Assembly: GCA_026182355.1 (NCBI GenBank)
Contig: JAPFBL010000049.1
Coordinates: forward strand, 1-64,000
DNA length: 64,000 nucleotides
DNA from: Hermatobates lingyangjiaoensis
Lineage: Eukaryota > Arthropoda > Insecta > Hemiptera > Hermatobatidae
Direction of reading: 5' to 3'
A program made the translations under genes and the position numbers. The notes below the pieces were generated by a model. It was not told where the DNA came from. It searched no databases and saw nothing but the letters and a program-made list of their open reading frames with translations. Positions 45,721 to 57,136 of this stretch are shown here, one piece after another. Within the stretch, counting starts at the first letter, position 1, and each line of letters starts with the position of its first letter.

Positions 45721-47289
45721 TACTAAACTGTTTCAGTAGTAGCACATATTAACTTGCCTAGTGTAAGATAATCTCCGGGAATTAATCTTCATCATTCTAG
45801 CTTCATATTTATTTTCTTATATTTAATCATTAGTTGTAACTTTTGATTTATGTTAATTAAGTAATTGGCTTATTATTTATCTAGTGCTTGTTTATCGGTT
45901 ATATTTTTCTTATTTTAATTTATTAATATTATTTATTTTTTTTACTATTTTATTTTGTCTTCATATCTCGTCTTTTTTTCTTTATTCCCCTGGTTTTTAG
46001 TTCTCTCTTCTTTTATTATGGCAGTTCTGACTGCTCTACAGAATTAACTGCTCTACAGTTTTTTAGTTTGTGCCTAACCACCTGACCGACCACTTCTTCT
46101 GATGCGATGGCTAATCAAATATTTAAGTGAGTTATGCCTCTACGGAATTATTTCTAAGTTTTCCCCTGTACTTTGAGGCGTCTATAATATTAGTGGATAG
46201 GCCAATTACAGACTTCCATATAAATAATCTGAATTTAAATTTATCTTATACCGCTGTACGTACATCACATACAATGAATACATTGATATGGATATGGATA
46301 TATCTGTGCTTTCACTTCTATATGCGCTTTCACTTATCTGGCAACCATAGTATTTTAATTCAGGTATATCTATACCTACTAGTGTACACTACAAGTAGTG
46401 GTAGAATATGACAGAGAGAGGATTAAATTATTAATAACAACACAAAGGTTTTGGTTACCCGGTAAAATAGCGATATAATAGAATTGCTTCTATTCTTCTA
46501 GCGTCTTGATCCGTAGGCAATCTCAGGAAATAAAGCACAAAACTTGAAAAAAGATTAGGGATATCTCCATTTTAAAATTGTCTCCTTTAATAGTTTTATC
46601 TACAGTCCTTAAAATTATTATTAACTTGATGGATGTAAGTAGACAGTGTTGTAAATTAAGCAGTTTGGACATGAGGAGGATGACGACTATTGTATTAAGA
46701 CACTACTGTGCTTTTGTGGATTTACGTGAGTGAAAGTGGAGAACCATCCACAGTTCAACTTAACTGTGTGAAAATAAATATGACTGTTGAAAAGATGTGC
46801 AAAATAGGTGGAAGAGTACACATTAGGGAATGACTATTGGGAAACGTTTAAGTAACGATCACTACGGGGTGAAATCTAGAAGATGACAATATAGTATGTG
46901 AATAAAAGAAAAATTATTAAAAAAAAATTGAACAAAGCCACTACATTGCTAAAAAACGCTTGAGGGCAAAGCAAATTTTTTTCTATGATACAAGTTTTGC
47001 AATTATAACATCCAATTAATATAAAGTATAAACATGTGCTAAAATAAAGTTATTACAATATAACTTAAAGAGCATCTCTACTGTTTTTTATAGGTTAAAT
47101 GTTATTATCGTTTATGTTTTAGGTTTTTTTGTTATATTGGAAGATTCTTGACACCTTGGTATTAATCAATAAAAATATATAAATTGTGGTGTCTACATGA
47201 CGCCCCTTGCAGCTGGATGAAGTATCACTATGTGCACAAACATCAGAATGGATCATTCTGATATGTTATTATTATGATTATTATTGAAG

Positions 47290-47590
47290 TGAAGGCCTGA
47301 ATCTCGGTGTACTTGTGCACACCGCGGGCATTCTGTCGTATTCTGCATCACACAATCGTTTCTAAATTCAACTTCAGTTTTAAGCTCTTTAATGAATTTC
47401 ATAATGTTCTAATTTGTGAAGTATCTCTCACTTACATTACTTGTGGGTATGATTTGACGAAAGTCATTAACCTCCTAAACGCGATTGGAACGCATTCGCA
47501 TAAAATAAATTAATAGGTCTCCCCTCTGTCAGATTGTCATTCTTTGCGTAATATCAATTGCAGTTTGCATAATTTGCAGGTAATAGGAAA
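47290..47590 (+). repeat. Dispersed repeat, copy 2 (partner at 1.47-1.79 kb)
   Basis: Diverged copy of the repeat at 1,468-1,790, same block order. The short open frame 47,307-47,513 lies within it and is not conserved in the other copy. Confidence 0.7.
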
Positions 47591-47815
47591 ATGACTGGTT
47601 AGATATTCTACGTATATTTTTTAAAAAAAAAACCAGTCGTTATTTTCCAAAAACAATAAGGCACATATTGTTTTTTATTGGCTAAGTATTATCTTTTATA
47701 GGGCCTGTTTTTGTAGAAAATATAAATTTGATCCATCAAACATTAGGTATAGTGAAAGTAACATGCCCACAAACTTTTAAATACTCATCCACCCACTCAG
47801 TATACTTAAATACTC

Positions 47816-47858
47816 ACACGCACACGCACAGGCACACACACATCATCATCATCATCAG
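47816..47858. repeat. CA and ATC microsatellites
   Basis: (CA)n with CG interruptions followed by (ATC)n. Confidence 0.9.
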
Positions 47859-48688
47859 CGAAGCGCCAAAAATTGCGTTGGAGGGTCTTAAAACATGTAA
47901 ACTCATCAGAATTTCTAAATACAATTTTTCATGATTATTGTACTTTACTTACAGTAATACTAAAATAAGGTTTTCTGCGAATAATGAAAATACTATGCAT
48001 ACTCATAGGCAATATACATTTTTATAATTTGCTGGGACTCAACACGAAAAACAAAAATAAATATACCTATTGTTAAACTGGAGATAATTTTATTTTAGTG
48101 TCCCATCAAACTATGAGTGGGCTAAACTCAATTTTATTATAAGTAAAAGTATCAAAATCGTTGACAACCAATTTATTTGCTGATTTCTTTTATGTGCTGT
48201 CGTGTAATTATTATTAATCTGTGTGGAAAACTGTTATCAAAATCATAAACAATAAATTTAATAATTTATTTACTTTAATGTAGCTACAGCCATTATGTAA
48301 GTTGTAACGAAAATGGACTGTAGATGAAATTTAATAGTTGTCATTTTTAGTGTAATACTCATTCATACAGTATTATAAGTTCATGAAGTATCTATCACAG
48401 TTTTAATACTGAGGTTATACTTAATAAAAACTTTAATTTTTTTTTAAAGAACCAGAACGTTTTTCTGAAACCAGAAGAGAAGGTTTCAATTAGACAAACT
48501 AAGATTTCCGATATATACTTGGAAACGTCTTTTGCAGAATGTTACAAATTATAATTGTTAGCAGTGAATCTCTAGTGAGTAGTTGAAAAGTACCATAAAA
48601 TATGAATGAGAGATAATACGACTCAATGTAAGTTTTTAGTAAAATTATACAAAACAATCATACTAACAAATTCAATATTATTTCGTCA

Positions 48689-48794
48689 TTCTGAGGTAAT
48701 CATTCTGAGACAGAAGTCTCCACACAAATGAAGTGTGTGGAATCTTCATTTGTGTGGAGACTTTTGTTTGTTTATCAATTTTACCTCAGAATGA
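48689..48794. repeat. Nested inverted repeat
   Basis: The inner pair 'agtctccacacaaatgaa' / 'ttcatttgtgtggagact' and outer pair 'cattctgaggtaa' / 'ttacctcagaatg' form a hairpin. It may be a small MITE, but no clear target duplication was found. Confidence 0.75.
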
Positions 48795-49586
48795 GTAAAT
48801 ACCACACAATTACCGATTGCACAACTAATGATTCAATATTATTTATATAAATAGTAATCAACTATTATGTATTTGACAAATCTATACTGTGTACTAAAGG
48901 AACACCCATGTATTACAACATACTTAAATCACAACTTAATACATAAGTTAATATATCACTTAATATATCTTAATCCATAATTAAAATATCACAACTTAAT
49001 CTATCTATCCTTCCTACCGAAGGAGGGTAGATAGAACATACTTCTTAACACTATTTTATTCTATTCTATTCTTTTTGTTCCATGGGCAATCTATATTTTT
49101 ATAAATAAAAGTGAAATCTATGTTTTTTCTTCAGTTGTCCTCTTTTGGATTCTTTGTTTATTGTGAATTCTTTTTTAAAGTTGAAAGACTTAGTTCAAAT
49201 TTCTTTTGGATTTCACCAAAATAGTGTAACATTTACTATATCTTTTTTTAACAATTAATTTTTTTTCTTCTTTAAGTAATTTGTTCTAAAATGTTTGTGT
49301 GTATGTGCAAAGTATATTTTAAACTGATGCAAGATATTTATTTCAATAAGTATTTAATTTTTTTGAATTACTTGTTAATTTAGTTTTTAAGATTAAGTTA
49401 TCAAAACTCTTCAAGAAGTAGAAAAATTTTGATAAGTAAAAGAAAACTTAAAAAAAAATTAATTAGCTTATAGAGATCTTGCAGTTCTTAGAATGTATGG
49501 AAATACCCTTAGTAAACAACAAATTATTAATCGCGTTACAGAACTGTGTTTATGATTGTATATTTTTGTTTAATTTACAGTAATTA

Positions 49587-49950
49587 TATATATATATAAT
49601 TAAACCACAATATGAAATAGAAAAAAAATGTCGTCATTACCACAGAGGTTAGTAATTCATTCAAGTAGAAATTCATTTCTTGTTGAAGATGGGTGACACT
49701 CTTAACAGGTCCGAGAGCTACAGCAGCAATGTACGAGGTAAGATGGTATATTATATTTCTAATATTAAGAAAAAAAAAAAGACCAAGATCCCCTAGCACA
49801 ACCCAACATTTGGGTTTTTTTGATTCTGGCGAAGACCGCTTGTTGCGGTTGGGGGAGCTTAGTCTTTTTTTTCCATTTCATATTGTGGTTTGATCATTGA
49901 TTATTATTTCACGTGTATATGTCAAATCTTATATATATATATATATATAT
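49587..49950. mobile_element. Degenerate PLE foldback, family A
   Basis: The right arm (about 49,805-49,930) carries a diverged family A end: CTGGCGAAGACCG with 'gcggttgggg' instead of the GAAA box. The left arm is interrupted by about 120 bp near 49,630-49,760; part of this ('taatgacgacatttttt' reversed) is unrelated. TA tracts lie at both ends. Confidence 0.65.
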
Positions 49951-49974
49951 ATATGACTAACAAATATCTCCTAT

Positions 49975-50085
49975 TTAGTCATTTGTATTAGGTCTAAATA
50001 GGGCATTATATAGCCAAGAAGTTTGATATTATATTTACTTATAGTAAAGTTGAATGTAGGTCATTCCAGATTTTTAATTATTAAT
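49975..50085 (+). repeat. Dispersed repeat N, tail copy 3
   Basis: Shares 'aagaagtttgatattat' and 'ttacttatagtaaagttgaa' with 25,195-25,300 (reverse) and 31,860-31,945. Confidence 0.75.
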
Positions 50086-50254
50086 CTTATGAAACATTGA
50101 ACAGACAAGGCCAGATATTTTGTATTAAAATAAACAATTTGTGTTGTACCATCAAATGTCTCATTTCCTTCTCGAAGGGGAAAAATTTCTACTTGGACTA
50201 ATTTATCATGTTTAATCATTTTATCTCTTTTTCATGTACACAAGTAATTTAATT

Positions 50255-50410
50255 GATGAGGAGTCGTAGTCGGAGTTATACGTAGGTTTGTGGAGTCGGA
50301 GTCGCTCATATTTTCGATCTTGAGGAGTAGGGGGAAATCAGTCAACTCCGACTCCGACTCCTCAAGATCGAAAATATGCCCCTAGTCGACTCCGACTCCA
50401 TAGCCGTGCG
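50255..50410. repeat. GGAGTCGGAGTC-type palindromic repeat
   Basis: 'gtcggagtcg' units at the left are mirrored by 'cgactccgactcc' at the right, around an inner pair 'atattttcgatcttgagga' / 'tcctcaagatcgaaaatat'. It looks like a short non-autonomous element or a hairpin microsatellite. The superfamily is unknown. Confidence 0.7.
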
Positions 50411-53400
50411 TATAATAGAATAGCAGTTCAGACATGTTTTAACTAATGTTGCTTAGACTGAGTTACTATTAAGATATTCATGGAAGTTATTGTTCCATTG
50501 AAGTTTTATTGGGCAGGAGTTGTAAATTAAAGAAATAGGTCATTCATAGAGGGTTGTTGATGAATTGATCGCTGTAGAGAAAAAGTTCCTTATTAAAAAA
50601 ATGTAGCTTACATAGAGCGTTGATGAGGAACCAATTTTTTGTTTAAAAAGAGTTACTATTGAAAAAAAAGTTACTTTTTATAGCTTTTTTGTTAAAGCAG
50701 GTGTTTCTAGAAAAGAGTTAAATATCTTCCAGGCTAAAATCAGTAAGAGTCTGTTTGCCAGATGTTTGAAAAATGCAATATTCAAATAGCACTATTGTTG
50801 AATCAAAAATTATTGTTTGAACAAAAATTATTGTTCAAAACTTAAAAATAATGGTCATTGTTTTATTTTTAACAGAGTGTTATTTAGATTGATTTACTGT
50901 TTTAGAAATGGATCCTTCATAGAGGGTTAATGATAAATCTAGTTGTTTAGAAAGAGTTACTGATGGATACAATGGAGCATTATTACTAATGCTCAAAAAA
51001 GAAGTGTTTTTGAAGTGTACAAAATGATTTCAGTGAAAGAAATGCATCATTCGTATAGCGTTTAGAAATAAATACGAATAGTTTTAGAAAAGTTAGTAAT
51101 AAATAAAATTTACTATTTATGTGCTGTTTAAGAAAGTTTTGTTTCAAAAGAGTTTTTATTGAAGAAATGCAACATTAATAAAAATTTATTACTGAATCGA
51201 GTAATGTTTGGAATGGTTTACTATTAAATTAGTTTTACTTTGAGATGCTTAGAATTTTATGATAGGTGTTACATTAAAAACTCATGCGAAAACAGCATTT
51301 ACTATGAAATTTATGGTTTCTAGCATAACCAAAACTATCAATTAAAATTACTACCGATTTAGGCATAAAATACAATAAGAATCTTTTCTAATTTTCAATA
51401 TTACCCTAAACCTATAGAATTGTTCATCAAACCTAAAACTATATATCTGGTATATATTATTAAAATCGTTGAACAGTTTGACTTAAGAATTATCAAAGCA
51501 CACCCACTCACCATGGAAATGTAATAAGATATGAGTTTTGTGGATCTCGAAACCTCTAAATCCGTAAACTCTCAAAATATAATTTATTTATCATTACTAT
51601 TCCTCAGAGAGTCAACAAAACAAAATAACATATGTCTGCTAAAATGCTAAAAATGATCTTTTAAATGCATTGGTTCAAGAAAAATTTCCTGTACTACTAC
51701 TTTTCCTGTGCTACATAATATACCATGCTTATAACGTACTTATAATTCATAGCCATACTATAATAGCCAAACGCATTATGTCGATTTATGATTATTCTAA
51801 TATTATGTAATTAAATTTGTATGATACTGTATATAACGAATTTAGCCAAAAAAAAAAGTAACTCATACTCTGGTAAAGAGATATTTTTGTGTTTAATTTC
51901 AATATTGTCTCCCAAATTATTGACCAATATTATTGTCCCCAGTTATTTTGACCAATAACTTGTTCACATTTTTTTTTGAGTCAATCATAAGTCAAAATAT
52001 TTATAATTCTGCATAAAACCCACCAATTCTACCACCCAGAAATTCAAATGCTTTTTTAGGTATTGTGAATGTCAGGTCCACCATATCAGAAAAAAATTAA
52101 TTCCCTATAATTGCAAGTGCCCATAAAAAAATTTTATCTAAAAACACATAATAAGCAATAAAGTGGACCTCTCATTAGCTAAATGAGCATAAGACTATGC
52201 AGCTCGTCTATGCTACATTATAAAGGTTAGTTATTGAAATATCAAAATGTAGCTTATCCACATGCTTTTGTGTATACACCCAACAACAAACTTTGTAGTT
52301 TTTTGGTTTATTATGTTTGTTTTGTAAAAAATATCTTTTTATAAAAAGTTAAACTATATCGTATGCTCATGCACTGTACCGTATAATATATCCACAGTAG
52401 TTTTTTCTCGACTAATGAAACAATAAATTTGTTAAAGATTACCAACATTATTTTTTGAACTTTATCATACATCACAATTTAAATTTATATTTGAAAGCTT
52501 ATTACTATAATTTTATTTATAATATTTGTGTATTATAATATCTGGTATACCTTTATCCCCAAAATTATAATATTATAACTAATGTATACTTATATTCCCT
52601 ACAAACTAGTTTCCTGATTAAATAGTTATATTTACTTGCTGTTGTTAAAAATACCACGTGCTCGAGGTAACATTTAGATTACTGATGTTACCTCGCATGA
52701 TATTTTAAACTGACAAATCACACTATGCTTTTCTTTTGTCGAGATTCCATGAAACTCCAATGTAAACTTTCTATAACCTGCTTCCAGTAACTCCAATGAC
52801 ATGATACGGATAACCGTGGGTTGACATCACCAAAAATTTTTTTATGTAAATAATGATAACAAGTTATGTTTTAATTGACATTGGAAGGTTGTAATGGCTA
52901 TGATTAGCTGATTGTTCGTGTTAAATATGAAAAAAATGACTTTACTGTTTCTAAATATCACATGAGTTGTCCATTCCTTAAGTCAAAAATAAAATTCCTT
53001 TAAAATGAAAAAATGTCAGTTAATTGAAAGGTAGGTTGGAGGCTTGAAAAACATGCCACTAGCGGGGTTATTTTTGCTAACCCATAGTAATCGTGCCTAC
53101 TGCAAGACAAACCTTCCTGACCTCTTGATAAAGACCAAGAGGCTCTCCACCTAACATCCTTATGATCTTGTACTAAAATATTACTTTCACCCAAAATTTC
53201 TAACCTTTGTAGGAGGTATGAAGTTCAGTTTACAAAAAAAGTGTAATTCATTTTCATTAGCGTCATTATGTTCACCGCACTTCTGGCACTTAGTTCTATA
53301 CTCCAATAAGTATTAGGCTTAAATGATTCCTTAATCTGCAAAGATCTTTGACTATTCAATAGTTGTTTTAGTGAGCTTCTCGTTGTTGTAATGCAATTAT

Positions 53401-53682
53401 TATTATTGCTATTATTACTGACCTAATAACAATACGATATTCTTTAATTTTTTTCAAACCCGATATGAAAAATTTGTATTATTTCATAATCTATTTCTAA
53501 CGATACTTGTTTAAGTTAATATTCAGAGTCTCATGAATGTATGCCATTAGTGTTTTGATGATTTTTTCTCAAATTATATTTTTTACCTTTCTATTGTTGG
53601 AATAGCACAAATAAATATTTTGTTTTTATAATTATTTGCGGAAAGGTCTATATATAACTTTTCATTATACAGTGGAACCTCT

Positions 53683-54259
53683 AATCAATGATCAAACCAC
53701 AATAAGAAATGGGAAAACAAGACTAAGGTCTTTCAACCATAACAAGCGGTCTTCGTCAGAGTCAAAAACCCAACTGAACACTAGATGCAGAAAACATCTG
53801 GTGAGGAGTTGAGAAGAGTGGGAGGGAAGAGTGGTATTTTAAAAGGGTGAAAGTGCAGGAAAGGACTAATGTCCAGAAAGGGATGTTTGGGGAAACAAAG
53901 GAGTACAGTAAGAAAAAGCAAAAAAACTATCCGCTAGCTGTCAACCCTCTTTGAAGAGGCTATTGCCCTCGTGACGAAAGTATCAAGTTTGAAGAGACGG
54001 TTACTAATGTTTATAATATTAGATCTATTAAATTTAATTAGAGACGATTCAATAATATTTCTTAACAACATTGATTTTTCATAGGTAATAAATTTAGCTC
54101 CTGTCCAATCAATATGATGATTTTCATTTTTTATATGCAAGAATAAGGCACTACTTTTTTCCTGTCTACTTACGTTATATTGGTGTTGTTTTACACGTGT
54201 CTTTAATGATTAGCCAGTTTGACCAATATAAATTTTATGGCAATTATAAATTATGGCAA
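53683..54259 (-). mobile_element. PLE family A, 5'-truncated copy with 10-bp target duplication
   Basis: Minus-strand copy inserted in the left terminus of the MITE. TGGAACCTCT occurs on both sides (53,673-53,682 and 54,260-54,269), so the insertion made a 10-bp duplication. It has the tail motif at about 53,731-53,759, a 3' UTR and part of the endonuclease. Unlike the foldbacks it is not in a (TA)n tract and not palindromic, so it fixes the 3' end of family A at '...tgatcattgatt'. Confidence 0.9.
53934..54230 (-). pseudogene. Family A GIY-YIG endonuclease C-terminal part
   Basis: Read from about 54,230, the frame has KIYIGQTG, then one stop in place of the expected arginine, then SLKTRVKQHQYNVSRQEKSS, NHHIDWTGAKFITYEKSMLL and RNIIESSLIKFN to a stop at 53,934. 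This is a canonical GIY-YIG nuclease of the Penelope type (YIGQTGRxxxxRxxEH form). It identifies family A, the source of most foldbacks in the window, as a Penelope-like element. Only one premature stop is visible in this part. Confidence 0.88.
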
Positions 54260-55330
54260 TGGAACCTCTACATACGAGCTACTCTACTTACGAGAAACTC
54301 GAGATACGAGAGGTCTTTCGAGCAAAAATCTTGCTCTACATACGAGAGAAAATCCAAGTTACGAGATTTTTGAAAGGGAGGCAGAGACAAACCTCCTTGG
54401 ATAAGTTTCTCTTCAAAAGACCTATAGAAAGTGAAAGTGTTGCGATTCCAGCTAAAAGGGCAAAAGAAAGCGAAGAAAAGTAAAAACTGATACAGTAATG
54501 TTAAAAAGCAAAAAAAAAGCAGAAAAAAGTGCATAAATAAATTAGTGCCGTAAAAAAATTTAGTTTTTCATAAAGTTAACTTTAATTTTAATTGGAAGTG
54601 CTCATAATAAATGCTCATAATAAACTCGCATTTTATTTCGTTAATATCATCTTATTTATCTTATTACTGTATTTTTATGTTGAGTCACTATTTGAATGTG
54701 TTTTTAGTAATCAGGAAGATGTGTTCATAGTTATTTAGGGTTAACTTGAATGATTTTGGGAGGCCGGGAACAAATTAATTGGTTTTCAGTTATCTTATGG
54801 GAAAAATTCGCTCTAGATACGAGAAATTCTAGATACGAGCACGATCCGGGAACGAATTAATCTCGTATGTAGAGGTTCCACTGTATATAAATTTGTTAAT
54901 AATTTTATATTACCTCTTTTGTAAAAATCTATTTACAGACAATGATAATCACAGCAAGATGAGGAGTTTATGAATAAAAAAAAAAAAAGTTACGTTTTAC
55001 TTGTGTCCATACATTTTGGAATATAAGAAAATCTGATGAGAGACGCCACACGACTTTCATTTACTCATTATTAAGTCTTAGCTTGCCCAACCCTCACGTC
55101 ATTAATCGAGCGTCTAATAATAGCAAGTACTAATTTAATAATTTATATCATTAAATAAAAAAAAAATATATTTCTTTAAAATAGTTGTACATTTTAATCC
55201 AGTGAAAGAGAATTTATTAATATTAATCTATTGAATTAAAATAAATGTAATTCATAAACTTGTATATTAAATAAATTAATATTCATATTCAGGTATAATA
55301 ATTTATTTATTAATAGTTATTAATTAATAG

Positions 55331-55659
55331 GGGGGCCAGGCTAGCTCAGTGGTTACGTGCTCGCCTCTGAACTGATAGGACCGGGGTTCAATACCCACCT
55401 GGCCCTCGATTTATTCACGCGGGAGGTGAATAAATCTGAGCGCGTCGTCCCTCGGAAAAGGACGTTAAACCGTCGGTCCCGAGCCTGTGCGATGTCAGGT
55501 ACTCGTTAAAGATCCCTACTATAAATACATTTGAGTTAGGCAAAATTTAGGACTCTCACTGTAGAATCAATCTTCATTGTGTGGTATCACAAAGGGCCAA
55601 TGCTCGGCCTACGTGTGTTCCCTTGTGGGACTGCCACTGCAACCTAACCTAACCTAAGC
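55331..55659 (+). mobile_element. tRNA-derived SINE, copy 2, with 13-bp target duplication
   Basis: The flanks TATTAATTAATAG (55,318-55,330 and 55,660-55,672) are identical. The head has A box 'tagctcagtggttacg' and B box 'ggggttcaataccc'. The body includes 'gaggtgaataaatctgagcg', 'gagcctgtgcgatgtcag' and 'ttaggactctcac'. The 3' end is three CCTAA units, equal to the arthropod telomere repeat TTAGG read on the other strand. The promoter head is tRNA-like, but the anticodon arm cannot be assigned with confidence. Confidence 0.93.
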
Positions 55660-56841
55660 TATTAATTAATAGATAAGAGGTTATCTATTAATTTGTGGTT
55701 GTACGCGTGAAATTAAAAAATAATAATATTTAACAATTATTATTAATTGATTTCATAATTTTACCAATGGAAAGAAGCTCAGAAGAATAAAACATTATCA
55801 GGTATTAAAGTTAAGACAATATTTGCTCAGAAAAAAATATCTGCATCACTGATACGTGTATCAAAAATGTAAACAAATACCAAACGCTAATTTTTACAAA
55901 TTTTTAAGAAATTAATATAGTAAATAGTTATTAACCATTAATAATTAATACATGCACACACCCAGTTTAACTTAAACACACAACTGCTTTGAGAAGCGTA
56001 TTTTACGAGAACCAGGCTCAGACGGCGAGAAAAATCATGCATTTGAGAAAAATTGTTCAAATGAATATTGCAGAGTATCAAACTAATAATGGGATAAATT
56101 TTTCGAATTGGAAAAATCAATTGTTTTTAAAATACGTCAATTTGAATATTTTAAATAACAGGTGATTTTTTATATATTTTTTCTATTTTGTCGCTAATAA
56201 CTTTTACATATTTAGATTAAGGTACATGTAATAAATTATCAGTATACAGCTCTTGAAGGCATTATTAAAGATTTTTATTAGGTTCATTAGTTTAATTTAT
56301 TTGTTCTTATGAGGAATCAAATACATCTGGGAGCGTAGCAGCAAGATTACGTCACGTTGTTTTTGGAACTTACCTCTCAAATTCTAACTTTTCAACATTA
56401 ATAAATTTGGAAAGATTTAGTAACTTATTTTACTGCCTTTGATTATTTACAATGTCATGGCAATCAGAACACTTTAAAAAAGTTGAATGAATTCTTTTGC
56501 TGAACAGGTTTCTAAACTTTCGACCGTGAAGGACTTTTATTTCTATGAGGATCTCACTCTATACATAATAAACGTCGACTAGAAAGCTTGATCACAGTGA
56601 TGTTGGTCAACATAGTCTTTAGAGATCAAAATCACAAAAAAAAAACACATTTTATCATTATAGTGCCTTTTAAACTTGTACAGTATTGGTGTCAAGTTGT
56701 CTGTTACGTTCCTGGCGAGCTAAGGAAATTTAAATCTGAATTGAATTTGACTATTACTCTTATGGTTTCTGAGATAACTTGCTCAAACACAAAACACACG
56801 CACTCAAACTGAATTGAGAAACATATTTTATTCAGGGGATA

Positions 56842-57136
56842 ACCTGATCAGGTTAGCTCAGTGGTAACGTTCTCGTCTCAAGACTGGTAGGTCCGACGTT
56901 CAATACCCACTCTGGCCCTCGACTTATTCACGCGGGAGACAAATAAATCTGACCACGTCGTCCGTCGGAGAGGACTTTAAACGTAGGTCCCAAGACTGTA
57001 TGATGCAAGGTACTCGTTGAAGTTCATTACTCTAAATACATTTGAGTTAGGCAAACTTTAGGACTCCAATTTAGGCGAATGTTCTGCTCACTCGTTCCTT
57101 TTTTGGGACTGCCACTGGTACCTAACCTACTCAGAG
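56842..57136 (+). mobile_element. tRNA-derived SINE, copy 3
   Basis: Same head (A box 'tagctcagtggtaacg', B box 'gacgttcaatacccac'), body and end ('gactgccactggtacctaac'), diverged from 55,331-55,659 and with a shorter CCTAA tail. A clear target duplication was not found. Confidence 0.88.

Larger units (their letters stand above)
53670..54883. mobile_element. Tc1/mariner-pogo-type MITE, interrupted by a PLE
   Basis: The termini are CAGTGGAACCTCT at 53,670 and its reverse complement ending at 54,883, each flanked by TA. The inner terminal sequence continues 'acatacgag' on both sides and several 'tacgag' words recur inside, as in pogo/Tigger-like MITEs. The PLE at 53,683-54,259 splits the left terminus. 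Without it the element would be about 630 bp. No transposase seen. Confidence 0.88.

Noticed and set aside
55331..57136. tRNA genes
   Set aside because: A and B boxes are present at 55.3, 56.8 and 20.3 kb, but each continues into a shared SINE body and tail, and one has a target duplication. They are SINE heads, not functional tRNAs.
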